Positions 36,219 through 44,702 of a stretch of 64,000 nt of DNA are shown here, one piece after another. A program made the position numbers and the translations under genes. Below the pieces are notes generated by a model. It saw only the letters and a list, made by a program, of their open reading frames with translations. It searched no databases and was not told the origin of the DNA. Origin of the DNA: SIAQ01 sp963767835 (GTDB lineage Bacteria > Planctomycetota > Planctomycetia > Gemmatales > Gemmataceae); NCBI GenBank assembly GCA_963767835.1, contig CAVYFY010000003.1, positions 111,480 through 175,479 of the forward strand. The letters run 5' to 3'. Position 1 is the stretch's first letter. Each line of letters starts with the position of its first letter.

Positions 36219-37739
36219 ATGATGACTGACGCGATCCAATCCCGCTTTGCCGGCGTCTTGCTGCATCCGACCTCGCTGCCTGGGCCGTTCGGCATCGGCG
36301 ATCTGGGGCCGGCGGCGCTCAAGTGGATCGATGCGCTCGTTCAGGCGAAGCAGAGCTGGTGGCAGATTCTACCGCTCGGGCCGACCGGGTATGGCGATTC
36401 GCCCTATCAGTGTTTTTCCGCGTTCGGCGGCAACCCCTATCTGGTGAGTCCACAAGGCCTGATCGAGGACGGCCTGCTCGATCCGCGCGATCTGCCGACG
36501 GCCAGCTTCCCGGCCGACCGCGTCGATTATGGCCCGGTCATCCAGTTCAAGAATCAATTGCTGAGCCGGGCGTGGGAGCAATTTCAGAAAGGGCGCGGCG
36601 CCGCACTCAAGCCGGCGTTCGAGAAATTCGTCGCCGACGAAGCTGCCTGGCTCGACGACTTCGCCCTGTTCATGGCGATCAAGGATTCCTTCCATGGCCG
36701 GAGCTGGCACGAATGGCCCGAGCCTGCCAAGATGCGCGATGCCGGCTTTCTCAAAAAAGCCCGTACCGAGTTGGCCAAAACCATTGGCCTGCACCAGTTT
36801 CGCCACTTCGTCTTCTTCCGCCAGTGGCGCCGCGTCAAGCAGTACGCCAACGAGCACGGCATCAAGATCATCGGCGACATTCCGATCTTCGTCTCCAGCG
36901 ATTCCGCCGACGTCTGGGCCAACCCGCAACTCTTCATGCTCGACCCCCAGCGCCGGCCCACCGTCGTCGCCGGCGTTCCCCCCGATTATTTCAGCGCGAC
37001 CGGCCAACTTTGGGGCAACCCGCATTACGATTGGCCGGCCATGGCGAAGACCGGTTTCGCCTGGTGGATCGCCCGCTTCCGCTCCACGTTCAGCCTCGTG
37101 GACATGGTCCGCCTCGACCATTTTCGCGGCTTCGAGGCCTACTGGGAAATCCCCGCCGGCAGCCTCAACGCCATCAAGGGCCGCTGGGTGAAGGCGCCCG
37201 GCAACGCTCTCTTGCAAACGCTCAAACAAACTTTTGGCGCCTTGCCGATCATTGCGGAGGACCTGGGCGTCATCACACCGGCGGTGGACTCGCTGCGCCG
37301 CGCTTACGAGCTGCCTGGCATGCGGATTTTGCAATTCGCTTTCGGCGACCGGGCCGAGAATCGCTTCTTGCCGCACAATTACGAGGCGAACACCGTCGTC
37401 TACACCGGCACGCACGACAACGATACGACCTGGGGGTGGTTCCGCGCAACGCAGGAATGGGAACGCGATCGCGTGCGCCGCTATCTGGCCCGCGACGGCA
37501 GCGACGCCGCCTGGGACTTGATCCGCGCCGCCTGGAGTTCGGTCGCCCAGCATGCCATCGCCCCGCTGCAAGATGTCTTGAACCTTGGCACGGAAGCGCG
37601 TATGAACTTCCCCGGTAAGCCGCAGGGCAACTGGGCGTGGCGCGTCCAAACGCAACAGCTTGATCCCTGGAGCCTGGATCGATTGGCCCAGATGACGGAG
37701 CTGTACGGACGTGTTAAAATAGAAAAGAGTGCGGATTAG
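36219..37739 (+). CDS. malQ: 4-alpha-glucanotransferase (amylomaltase)
   Basis: The product is 506 residues, normal for GH77. It transfers maltooligosaccharide units between alpha-1,4-glucans. Motifs: GVLLHPTSLPGPFGIGDLG, WWQILPLGPTGYGDSPYQ, the nucleophile region MVRLDHFRGFEAYWEIP, the acid/base IIAEDLG and the transition-state GTHDNDT. The start at ATG 36219 has a second ATG next to it. Confidence 0.95.
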   Translation: MMTDAIQSRFAGVLLHPTSLPGPFGIGDLGPAALKWIDALVQAKQSWWQILPLGPTGYGDSPYQCFSAFGGNPYLVSPQGLIEDGLLDPRDLPTASFPADRVDYGPVIQFKNQLLSRAWEQFQKGRGAALKPAFEKFVADEAAWLDDFALFMAIKDSFHGRSWHEWPEPAKMRDAGFLKKARTELAKTIGLHQFRHFVFFRQWRRVKQYANEHGIKIIGDIPIFVSSDSADVWANPQLFMLDPQRRPTVVAGVPPDYFSATGQLWGNPHYDWPAMAKTGFAWWIARFRSTFSLVDMVRLDHFRGFEAYWEIPAGSLNAIKGRWVKAPGNALLQTLKQTFGALPIIAEDLGVITPAVDSLRRAYELPGMRILQFAFGDRAENRFLPHNYEANTVVYTGTHDNDTTWGWFRATQEWERDRVRRYLARDGSDAAWDLIRAAWSSVAQHAIAPLQDVLNLGTEARMNFPGKPQGNWAWRVQTQQLDPWSLDRLAQMTELYGRVKIEKSAD

Positions 37740-37745
37740 ATTCCC

Positions 37746-37803
37746 CGTTTAGCGTTCGCAATGTGGCATGCAGCAACCGACACCACGCTGCGAACTCTAA
37801 ACG
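37746..37803. repeat. palindromic repeat, GTTTAGCG family
   Basis: Arms 37746-37766 and 37783-37803 pair at 18 of 21 positions (CGTTTAGCGTTCGCA against TGCGAACTCTAAACG). It resembles the hairpin at 33169-33206. It fills the gap between malQ and the EamA gene. Confidence 0.65.
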
Positions 37804-37827
37804 AAGAGGGGCGATCAACGGACGTTC

Positions 37828-38793
37828 ATGCGAAACAAGAACCTTCAACCGTATATTTGGATTCTGCTTAGCGGGTTCGCGTTCAGCTGGATGGCCATGT
37901 TGACGCCGCTCGCGGGGCGATCGTGCGGTTGGCCGGTTGTCGCGATGGTGCGCTGCGTCATTCCGCTCATGCTCATCTCGTTGTGGGCCAAATGGGATGG
38001 CGTGAAGTTAGTCGTCTGGGGTCCGCCCGTCTTGTGGATGCGCAGCCTGGCGGGCAGTTGCAGCCTGGTCGGCACCTTTTCCGTTCTCGCCAGCGTTCAT
38101 GTCACTCATCTGCAAGTCACCGATATCTATACGATCGCCAACATTTTCCCGATCTGGGTCGCCTTGCTGTCCTGGCCGATGTATGGTCGATTCCCCTCCG
38201 GCGTCGTTTGGCTGTCGATCGTCAGCAGCCTTATCGGCGTGGCGCTGATTCAAGGCGCGGAATTGCAAACCGGCAATTACGCGGCGTTGATCGTGGTGGC
38301 GGTGTCGCTTTTCACGGCGATCGCCATGCTCGGGCTGAATCGCTTGAAACGAATTGATCCACGCGCGGTGGTTGTGCACTTCTCGGCCACGGGGCTGACC
38401 TTCGCGGCGGCCAGTTACTTCATCTTTCCCACGGCGGACCCGCCAGAAGCATTTGCAATGACGCACCTGCTGGAGTTGATCGGCATCGGCCTTTCAGCGG
38501 CCGCGGGGCAATATTTCCTTACCCGGGCGTTCACCGCCGGCGATCCGGCTCGCGTCTCGGTTGCCAGCCTGTCGCAGTTCGTTATGGTGCTGTTGCTCGA
38601 CGTGCTCATATTGCGCAACCCGCTCGATTGGCATAAGCTGTGGGGCATTCCGCTCATTCTCGGCCCCACGGTCTGGCTGATGCTGCAACGCGTCAAGACC
38701 TCGGTGCTTGTGCCGGAGGAGAGCGTGGCGGCGCAATCGGAAGCGTCGTGGGTGATCCATGCCGACGCGGCGGTTTCCAGCGAATCGAAATGA
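37828..38793 (+). CDS. EamA/DMT-family transporter
   Basis: The product is 321 residues with about ten membrane helices arranged as two EamA repeats (first ending near SLIGVALIQ, second near LGPTVWLMLQRVK). The family exports or imports small metabolites; the substrate cannot be predicted. A cytoplasmic tail of about 30 residues follows. A hairpin terminator lies 18 bases downstream. Confidence 0.88.
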   Translation: MRNKNLQPYIWILLSGFAFSWMAMLTPLAGRSCGWPVVAMVRCVIPLMLISLWAKWDGVKLVVWGPPVLWMRSLAGSCSLVGTFSVLASVHVTHLQVTDIYTIANIFPIWVALLSWPMYGRFPSGVVWLSIVSSLIGVALIQGAELQTGNYAALIVVAVSLFTAIAMLGLNRLKRIDPRAVVVHFSATGLTFAAASYFIFPTADPPEAFAMTHLLELIGIGLSAAAGQYFLTRAFTAGDPARVSVASLSQFVMVLLLDVLILRNPLDWHKLWGIPLILGPTVWLMLQRVKTSVLVPEESVAAQSEASWVIHADAAVSSESK

Positions 38794-38810
38794 TAGACGT
38801 GAAAAACACG

Positions 38811-38866
38811 AGCCCGCGGCACACGCAAGGGTTTCAAACTTTCCCCTTGCTCGCACCGCGGGCTTT
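38811..38866. terminator. hairpin terminator, possibly bidirectional
   Basis: AGCCCGCGG at 38811-38819 pairs with CCGCGGGCT at 38856-38864 and the inner CGCAAGG/CCTTGC extends the stem. TTTT follows on the plus strand, and AAAAA (38802-38806) precedes it, so it can serve both the EamA gene and the minus-strand lipoprotein gene. Confidence 0.65.
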
Positions 38867-38882
38867 TGGTTAGCAGATTCGA

Positions 38883-39479
38883 TTACTTGTTGGTCGGCGC
38901 CGTGAAGTTTTGCGGCTGACCGCCCTTGATGAGCTTGATGATGCCTTCCTCGGCGGTTGTGGGGTACTGGACCGGCAGGCTGGGCGGCGCGAGGTCGTGA
39001 ACGGCGACCTGATAGACACCGCCGCCGTGCAGCGCCGACTGGGCGGCCATGAAGCGCTGAATTGCCAGGATCCGGCGCTCGTTCAATTCAGTGCGCGCCC
39101 GGACCAGCTTGTCGGGACTGACGCCTTCAACATATGGCAGGTCCTGGGCGTTCTGCAAAAAGAGCTGGAAATCGGGGCAAGGCAGCGTCCGCGAGATGCG
39201 CTGCAGCACGGCCATGCCCGCGCCGTTAAGCCGATCGCTCGGGCCTCCGGTTTTTGGATCGGGCTCGAAATACCAGTTCCACACGGTCTGCTCGAGAAGA
39301 TGTCCCTTGTCGTTCTGAACGTTGAGCATGTCGTAGGCGCTGTGCTTGGCTTGCGAAATGTAACGTTCCGGATAGCAGGGATCGACGAGATCGCGATAAT
39401 GGTCGCAGCCGACGAGAAGCGAGATCAAGCCGGCGCTGAGGCAGGATCCTGCCACGGCTTTTTTGATGAATCCATTCAT
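38883..39479 (-). CDS. lipoprotein at the end of the pilus cluster
   Basis: The product is 198 residues with a signal and lipobox LLVGC (Cys about 25). The conserved-looking stretch DHYRDLVDPCYPERYISQAK and HSAYDMLNVQNDKGHLLEQT with VWNWYFE suggests a planctomycete family; another part, DRLNGAGMAVLQRISR, resembles an OmpA-like helix but is too short to claim. Its position after tadC suggests it helps the pilus in the outer membrane. Confidence 0.65.
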   Translation of the reverse strand: MNGFIKKAVAGSCLSAGLISLLVGCDHYRDLVDPCYPERYISQAKHSAYDMLNVQNDKGHLLEQTVWNWYFEPDPKTGGPSDRLNGAGMAVLQRISRTLPCPDFQLFLQNAQDLPYVEGVSPDKLVRARTELNERRILAIQRFMAAQSALHGGGVYQVAVHDLAPPSLPVQYPTTAEEGIIKLIKGGQPQNFTAPTNK

Positions 39480-39582
39480 CGAAACACTCCTGAAAAGAAG
39501 TTGTCAGTCAGTTATTGAGGCTATGGCTGGTAGCTAACGGCTAGTCAAAATCCACCAGCCACCACGAACCGCTAACCACTAA

Positions 39583-40545
39583 TTATTGTGGGGTTTTGAG
39601 CAAGTTCTCCATGATGTTGATCGCCGCCGGGCCTACGAGCACGACGAAGACGCCGGGGAAGATGAAGAGAATCAAGGGGAACAGCAATTGCACGGCGGTC
39701 TTGGCGGCCTTTTCCTCGGCGATCTGCTTGCGGCGCGTTCGCATCGCATCCGATTGCACGCGGAGGGCCTGGGCGATGCTGGAGCCGAACCGATCCGCCT
39801 GGATCAGGATGGCGGCCAGCGATTTCACATCATCGACGCCGGTGCGCACGCCGAGATCATGCAGCACCTCCCGGCGCGGTCGGCCCATTTGCAATTGAAA
39901 ATTCGCCAGCGAAAACTCCTCGCTGATGGTCTTGGCATGCGTGCCCATTTCTTCGGTCACCTTTCGCATGGCCGCGTCCAACCCCAGGCCGCTTTCCACG
40001 CACACAACCAAAAGGTCAAGAGCGTCGGGCAGCGTGAGAAAGATATCCTCTTGCCGTTTCGAGCGCAGGTACCACAGGACGATGCTCGGCAAGTAAAATC
40101 CGATCAGGGTAATAATCGCAATGCCCATTACTTTTCGGCTCATCGTGTAACCGCTGGGGACGAGGACGGCGATGGCGATCAACAGGAACACCGCCAGCGA
40201 AACGATGCGGATGCCGGAGTAAACCATCGGGGCCGCATCGCTGCGGAAGCCGGCGTTGGCCATTTTCGTTTTCAGGGCGTTTTGCTCCACCTCGCCCACC
40301 GGCATGAGCGGCTTGGAGATCGACTTGACCGCGTCGGCGAGTCCCTGGAACTTGCTCGCCTTGCCCGCTTTCAACGGGTCCTCGATCTCCGCGAGCGAGG
40401 CCGGCCGGCTCAAGCGCGAAAGCCGATCAAGCGCCTGGCTGTTGCGGTTGGAGATAACGGACAACAATGCCCAGATCCCCATGACGATACCGCCAAACAC
40501 CAGAAGCGGAATCATGTCTTCAAAACCGAGAGCCGCGAACATCAT
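39583..40545 (-). CDS. tadC: Tad pilus inner-membrane protein TadC
   Basis: The product is 320 residues with an N-terminal helix, two central helices and a C-terminal helix (LFPLILFIFPGVFVVLVGPA). The type II secretion F domain shows DALDLLVVCVESGLGLDAAM, LANFQLQMGRPRREVLHDLG and ILIQADRFGSSIAQALR. It forms the platform that joins the CpaF motor to the growing Flp pilus, with TadB. An ATG follows at 40542. Confidence 0.93.
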   Translation of the reverse strand: MMFAALGFEDMIPLLVFGGIVMGIWALLSVISNRNSQALDRLSRLSRPASLAEIEDPLKAGKASKFQGLADAVKSISKPLMPVGEVEQNALKTKMANAGFRSDAAPMVYSGIRIVSLAVFLLIAIAVLVPSGYTMSRKVMGIAIITLIGFYLPSIVLWYLRSKRQEDIFLTLPDALDLLVVCVESGLGLDAAMRKVTEEMGTHAKTISEEFSLANFQLQMGRPRREVLHDLGVRTGVDDVKSLAAILIQADRFGSSIAQALRVQSDAMRTRRKQIAEEKAAKTAVQLLFPLILFIFPGVFVVLVGPAAINIMENLLKTPQ

Positions 40546-40758
40546 GGGAGAACCTCATTGAGGGAATCGCAGGAGCTGCCGGCCGTTGACGTTGCATTCC
40601 GAAGAATCGCTCTGCCTGTTATTTTCGTCAACCACGGCAATGTTTCTTTACTCCCGCTGGCCAGAAATTTTGTTTTCGCTGTTACCGCCAGGCTTTTCAT
40701 TTTCTCTGCTTTGCGTTGTGCGCTTCCGTCGCGCCGTGCGAGCGCTAAACGTAAGCCA

Positions 40759-41715
40759 TTACACCTTGATGTTCACGATCTTCCGGATCACGAGGGCGCC
40801 GACCAGCTGCATGATCAGCGAGACGATGCTCATCTTGATGCCCAATGGATGCGTCCACAGCTTCTCGACATAGTCGTACTTGATGTGGAGCATGATGAGG
40901 AACAAGACGAACGGCAAGGCGATCAGGATGACGCCGGAAAGCCGGCCTTCCGCGGTGAGGGCTTTCACTTGCCCGAGGATGCGGAAACGCTCGCGGATGA
41001 CGTAGCCGATCTTGTCGAGGATTTCGGCGAGATCGCCGCCGGTCATGCGCTGGATGCATACGGAGGTCACGAAGAAACGCAAATCGAGATTGGGGACGCG
41101 GTCGCACATATTTTTCAGCGCATCTTCGATCGGAATGCCGAGGTTTTGCTCCTCATAGACGCGGTTGAATTCATCGGAAATCGGCGCCGGCATTTCCTCA
41201 GCGACCACGTGCAGGCCGGCGGCCAGGCTATGCCCCGCACGCAACGCACGCGCCACCAATTCCAGAGCCTCCGGCAACTGGCCCGCGAACGTCTTCAATC
41301 GGCTCGAGCGCTTATGCAACAACCAGGCGAACGGCACGAGCGCCAGCAAGATTCCCAGCAGCGGGGCGAAGTAGATCTTGACTCCCGCCAGCCAGCTGGC
41401 GGTGAAGCCCAGCAGGCCGAAAATGACGCTGATGGCGATGAACGTGCTCGGCGTGATATTCGCATCGGCCTGTACAATCAGCTTTTGCACGGTCGGAATA
41501 TTCGGCGTGAGGGCCTCCAAGAGCGATTTCTTGTCGCGCTCGATCGCGGTTTTCTTGAGGATATTGGTCGCCTCATCGTCCTTGCGGCGCCTGCCGGTCA
41601 GCATGTCGAGGCGCTCGGTCGTCTTGGCCTGGCCTTCCCCAAAAATGAAGAAAAGCACGCCGATCACGGCCGAGGCGGCGATGAAAACCATTGCGTAGAT
41701 CAAAAGGGGAGACAT
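40759..41715 (-). CDS. tadB: Tad pilus inner-membrane protein TadB
   Basis: The product is 318 residues: N-terminal helix, cytoplasmic linker, two helices (PSTFIAISVIFGLLGFTASW...IYFAPLLGILLALVPFAWLL), the F domain (LVARALRAGHSLAAGLHVVA, then FVTSVCIQRMTGGDLAEILD) and C-terminal helices. It works with TadC. It is separated from tadC by 213 bases, which include a half GTTTAGCG palindrome near 40742-40751. Confidence 0.93.
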   Translation of the reverse strand: MSPLLIYAMVFIAASAVIGVLFFIFGEGQAKTTERLDMLTGRRRKDDEATNILKKTAIERDKKSLLEALTPNIPTVQKLIVQADANITPSTFIAISVIFGLLGFTASWLAGVKIYFAPLLGILLALVPFAWLLHKRSSRLKTFAGQLPEALELVARALRAGHSLAAGLHVVAEEMPAPISDEFNRVYEEQNLGIPIEDALKNMCDRVPNLDLRFFVTSVCIQRMTGGDLAEILDKIGYVIRERFRILGQVKALTAEGRLSGVILIALPFVLFLIMLHIKYDYVEKLWTHPLGIKMSIVSLIMQLVGALVIRKIVNIKV

Positions 41716-41734
41716 GGTACATTTCCTTGGTGTA

Positions 41735-41795
41735 TAGCCGGCGAGCTAGCTCGCCGCTTTGCTGGTGCCCGCGCGGCGAGCAATCTCGCCGGCTA
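41735..41795. repeat. palindromic repeat between cpaF and tadB
   Basis: Arms 41735-41757 and 41773-41795 pair with 2 mismatches in 23 (TAGCCGGCGAG at one end, CTCGCCGGCTA at the other). No T tract follows. It could stabilise or shorten the transcript between the two pilus genes, or be a mobile repeat. Confidence 0.75.
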
Positions 41796-41806
41796 ACCGA
41801 CACATT

Positions 41807-43183
41807 TCAATCGCGCATCATTACGCGTTCCTGGAACATATTGGTCGGCAGCTTGATGCCGGACGCTTCGAGGCGCGGGATGAAGGCGGGGCGAACGCCG
41901 CTCGCTTCGTACTGGCCGTAGCAACGCCCGTTCTGATCGATGCCGAGCTGCTTGAAGCGAAAGATTTCCTGCATGACGATCACGTCCCCTTCCATACCCA
42001 TGACTTCCGAAATCGCCGTGATCTTGCGGGGACCGCCTTGCAAGCGGTTGGCCTGAATGATCAGATCAACCGCGGACGAAATCTGTTGCCGCATCGCCTT
42101 GATCGGCAATTCCATGCCGGCCATCATGATCATGGTCTCCAGACGCGACTGGGCATCGCGGGTCGTGTTGGCGTGCAGCGTGGTCATGGAGCCGGCATGG
42201 CCGGTGTTCATCGCTTGCAGCATGTCGAGGGCTTCCGCGCCGCGGCATTCGCCGATGATAATCCGTTCAGGCCGCATACGCAGGGCGTTGCGGACCAGAT
42301 CGCGGGTGTTGATGGCCCCCTTGCCCTCGATGTTGGCGGGGCGCGTCTCCAGGCGAACCACGTGATCTTGCTGCAATTGCAATTCGGCGGCGTCCTCAAT
42401 GGTGATGACGCGTTCATCGTGCGGAATGAAGCTCGACAGTGTGTTGAGCAGCGTGGTTTTACCGCAACCGGTGCCGCCGGAGATGACGATGTTGAGGCGT
42501 GCCTTGATGCAGGCTTCCATCAACATGGCCATTTCTGGAGTGAATGCCTTGTAGTTCAGGAGGTCTTCGAGCTTGAGCGGGTTGGCGCCGAAACGGCGAA
42601 TCGACATGCTCGGGCCGTCGAGGGCCAGGGGCGGAATGATCGCGTTGACGCGGGAGCCATCGGGCAGGCGGGCATCCACCATCGGGCTGGTTTCATCGAC
42701 GCGCCGGCCCACTTTGGAGACGATGCGGTCGATGATCTGCAGCAGGTGCTCATTGTCGCGGAATTTGACGTCGGTCTTTTCAAGCTTGCCGCGACGCTCC
42801 ACGAAAATCTTGTGCGGGCCATTGATGAGGATATCGCTGATGGTCGGATCCTTGAGCAGGGCCTCGAGCGGGCCGAAGCCGAACGTCTCGTCGAGCACTT
42901 CGTCGATGAGGCGTTCGCGTTCCATGCGGTTGAGCAGCGGGTTCTCGGTATCGCACAGACGTTCAACGACCAGGCGAATTTCGCGGCGCAGCGTGTCACC
43001 GGCGAGATCGCTGACGCGCGACAGGTCGAGCTTATCGACGAGCTTGCCGTGAATGATGCGCTTGAGCTCGTCGAAGCTCTTGCCGTTGCGTTCGGCGTTG
43101 TTGCCTTGCGCTGTGCCGCTGCGGCTCGTGCCATGGTTGGTGGCGCCGGCGCTGCCGTTGAGACCGCGTTGCAATCGGGACAT
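41807..43183 (-). CDS. cpaF: Tad pilus secretion ATPase CpaF/TadA
   Basis: The product is 458 residues from ATG 43183, with GAGGTG upstream. The N-terminal part (DELKRIIHGKLVDKLDLSRV) leads to the ATPase core: Walker A ISGGTGCGKTTLLN, the Asp box region HDERVITIEDAAELQL, GECRGAEA, and the His box TGHAGSMTTLHANTTRD. It is the hexameric motor of pilus assembly. The frame is open to 43276 through a repeat and was cut back. Confidence 0.95.
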   Translation of the reverse strand: MSRLQRGLNGSAGATNHGTSRSGTAQGNNAERNGKSFDELKRIIHGKLVDKLDLSRVSDLAGDTLRREIRLVVERLCDTENPLLNRMERERLIDEVLDETFGFGPLEALLKDPTISDILINGPHKIFVERRGKLEKTDVKFRDNEHLLQIIDRIVSKVGRRVDETSPMVDARLPDGSRVNAIIPPLALDGPSMSIRRFGANPLKLEDLLNYKAFTPEMAMLMEACIKARLNIVISGGTGCGKTTLLNTLSSFIPHDERVITIEDAAELQLQQDHVVRLETRPANIEGKGAINTRDLVRNALRMRPERIIIGECRGAEALDMLQAMNTGHAGSMTTLHANTTRDAQSRLETMIMMAGMELPIKAMRQQISSAVDLIIQANRLQGGPRKITAISEVMGMEGDVIVMQEIFRFKQLGIDQNGRCYGQYEASGVRPAFIPRLEASGIKLPTNMFQERVMMRD

Positions 43184-43210
43184 TGGGGACACCTCGCAGT
43201 GGTGAGTGGT

Positions 43211-43307
43211 TGTGAGTGGTGAGTGGTGGGTGGTAAATACCATCACACCGAACACCGACTGCACGATACCCACCAAGAATCACTGAAATCACCACTCACC
43301 ACTCACC
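43211..43307. repeat. inverted repeat containing the cpaE stop codon
   Basis: GTGAGTGGTGAGTGGT at 43212-43227 pairs with ACCACTCACCACTCAC at 43291-43306. The TGA stop of cpaE (43303-43305, minus strand) is inside the right arm. More GAGTGG units lie from 43196 on. This GAGTGGT repeat type looks like a dispersed element. Confidence 0.7.
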
Positions 43308-44505
43308 GGAACGAAAAGAAACTGCGCCGTTCCTTCTTGGCGGGCTCGGCGGGCGTTTTGCCGCACAGGGCGTTGGCCAGTGCCACCAGGCTTTGATGCA
43401 CCTTGCTCTTGGGTGCGTGCGTCAACAGCGGCACGCCGGCGTTGCGGGCGCCGAGCATCGACTTGAAATCGTTGGGGACCTGCCAGTAGATTGGCTTGCC
43501 GATGGTGTCCTGCGCCTTCTCCAGCGTGATGTCGCTTTCGTCGGCGCCGACGCGGTTCATGACCACCTTCACCTTTTCTCTGAGCCCGTCTTCCTTGTCC
43601 ATCGTGTGCAGCATGCGGACGATGTTGCGCAGGCTGGTTAGCTCGAGCTGGGCGATCAAGATGACGGCATCGCTCATGCGCATGGCGGTCAGATCGGTCG
43701 GTGTGAAGCGCTTGCTCAGATCGAAGACCAGATGCGAATAGCTGGCGCGCAACAGGCCAATGACCCGGCCCAGGTGTTCCTCGTGGATCAAAGCGATATC
43801 TTCCATCTGCACGGGATGCGGCAGCAGGGACAGGCCGCTCTCGTGCTTGCACAAGGAGCGGCGCAAAAACTGCATGTCGAGCCGATCGACATTGACGGCG
43901 ACATCGGCCAGCGTGTAATCGGGAATCAGATCCAGGGCGACGTCGGCATCGCCGAGGGCCAGATCGAGATCGACGAGAGCAACGTTGTAGCTGGTATCCT
44001 GGGCCATGGCACAGGCAAGGTTGACGGCCATGCTGGTGCAGCCGACGCCTCCCTTGGAGCCTACCACCGAGACGACGAGAGAATCTGTGCGGGCGGCGCC
44101 GTTGACGGTGTTGCCGGTGTCCCCCACGGAGCGGTTGCTGCGGAGCCGTTGCAAGGCGAGCAGCAGCTCTTCGAGCACGACCGGGGCAGTCAAGAACTCC
44201 TTGGCGCCGGCACGCAGGGCGCGCAGGATCGATTGCCCATCGCCGCGGGCGCTGATCGCCAGGATCGGCATGTGCGGGAATTCGACCGTCAGCTGTTGGA
44301 TGAGCTGGAGCGCCTTGGTGTGATCGGCATCAAGGGCGATGACCACGGCATCGGGGCACGATTGCCGGGCCACGTCGATGAAGAATTCATAGCGGGAACA
44401 TTCCGCTTCGAGCCAGACCGCCTCGACGCCCAGGAGGAGATTGCGGAGGGGCTCGCGCGTGGAGTCCGAGGGATCCACGATCGCAATACGTTGCACGTCC
44501 GTCAT
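43303..44505 (-). CDS. cpaE: Tad pilus localisation ATPase CpaE/TadZ
   Basis: The product is 400 residues from ATG 44505 (MTDVQRIAIVDPSD). A response-regulator-like receiver domain (to about 125) lacks a clear phosphorylatable Asp site. The MinD/ParA-type ATPase domain has a deviant Walker A SKGGVGCTSMAVNLA and the LVDLDLALGDADVALDLIPD region. It places the pilus machinery in the cell. Its final codons are in an inverted repeat. Confidence 0.92.
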   Translation of the reverse strand: MTDVQRIAIVDPSDSTREPLRNLLLGVEAVWLEAECSRYEFFIDVARQSCPDAVVIALDADHTKALQLIQQLTVEFPHMPILAISARGDGQSILRALRAGAKEFLTAPVVLEELLLALQRLRSNRSVGDTGNTVNGAARTDSLVVSVVGSKGGVGCTSMAVNLACAMAQDTSYNVALVDLDLALGDADVALDLIPDYTLADVAVNVDRLDMQFLRRSLCKHESGLSLLPHPVQMEDIALIHEEHLGRVIGLLRASYSHLVFDLSKRFTPTDLTAMRMSDAVILIAQLELTSLRNIVRMLHTMDKEDGLREKVKVVMNRVGADESDITLEKAQDTIGKPIYWQVPNDFKSMLGARNAGVPLLTHAPKSKVHQSLVALANALCGKTPAEPAKKERRSFFSFR

Positions 44506-44647
44506 ATTCCACCACCAAAACAGCGTTGGGGAGCCACGCTGGAACGTCGCCGGCGTACCGGACGGCGATCCATACACGGCAACCATAGCTTTTTTTTTGG
44601 CGGGGGGAGAAAAACGAGAGATTTTTTGAGAATTGCAGGTGGGCAAG

Positions 44648-44680
44648 CAAAAAGGCCCTCCTCGGGCTGGAGGAGGGCCT
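44648..44680 (-). terminator. Rho-independent terminator after cpaC
   Basis: On the minus strand AGGCCCTCCT (44680-44671) pairs perfectly with AGGAGGGCCT (44662-44653), around an 8-base loop, followed by TTTTT. It lies 23 bases after the cpaC stop and should reduce read-through to cpaE-cpaF-tadBC. Confidence 0.85.
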
Positions 44681-44702
44681 AGCAATCACTCTTGAGCGGA
44701 AC

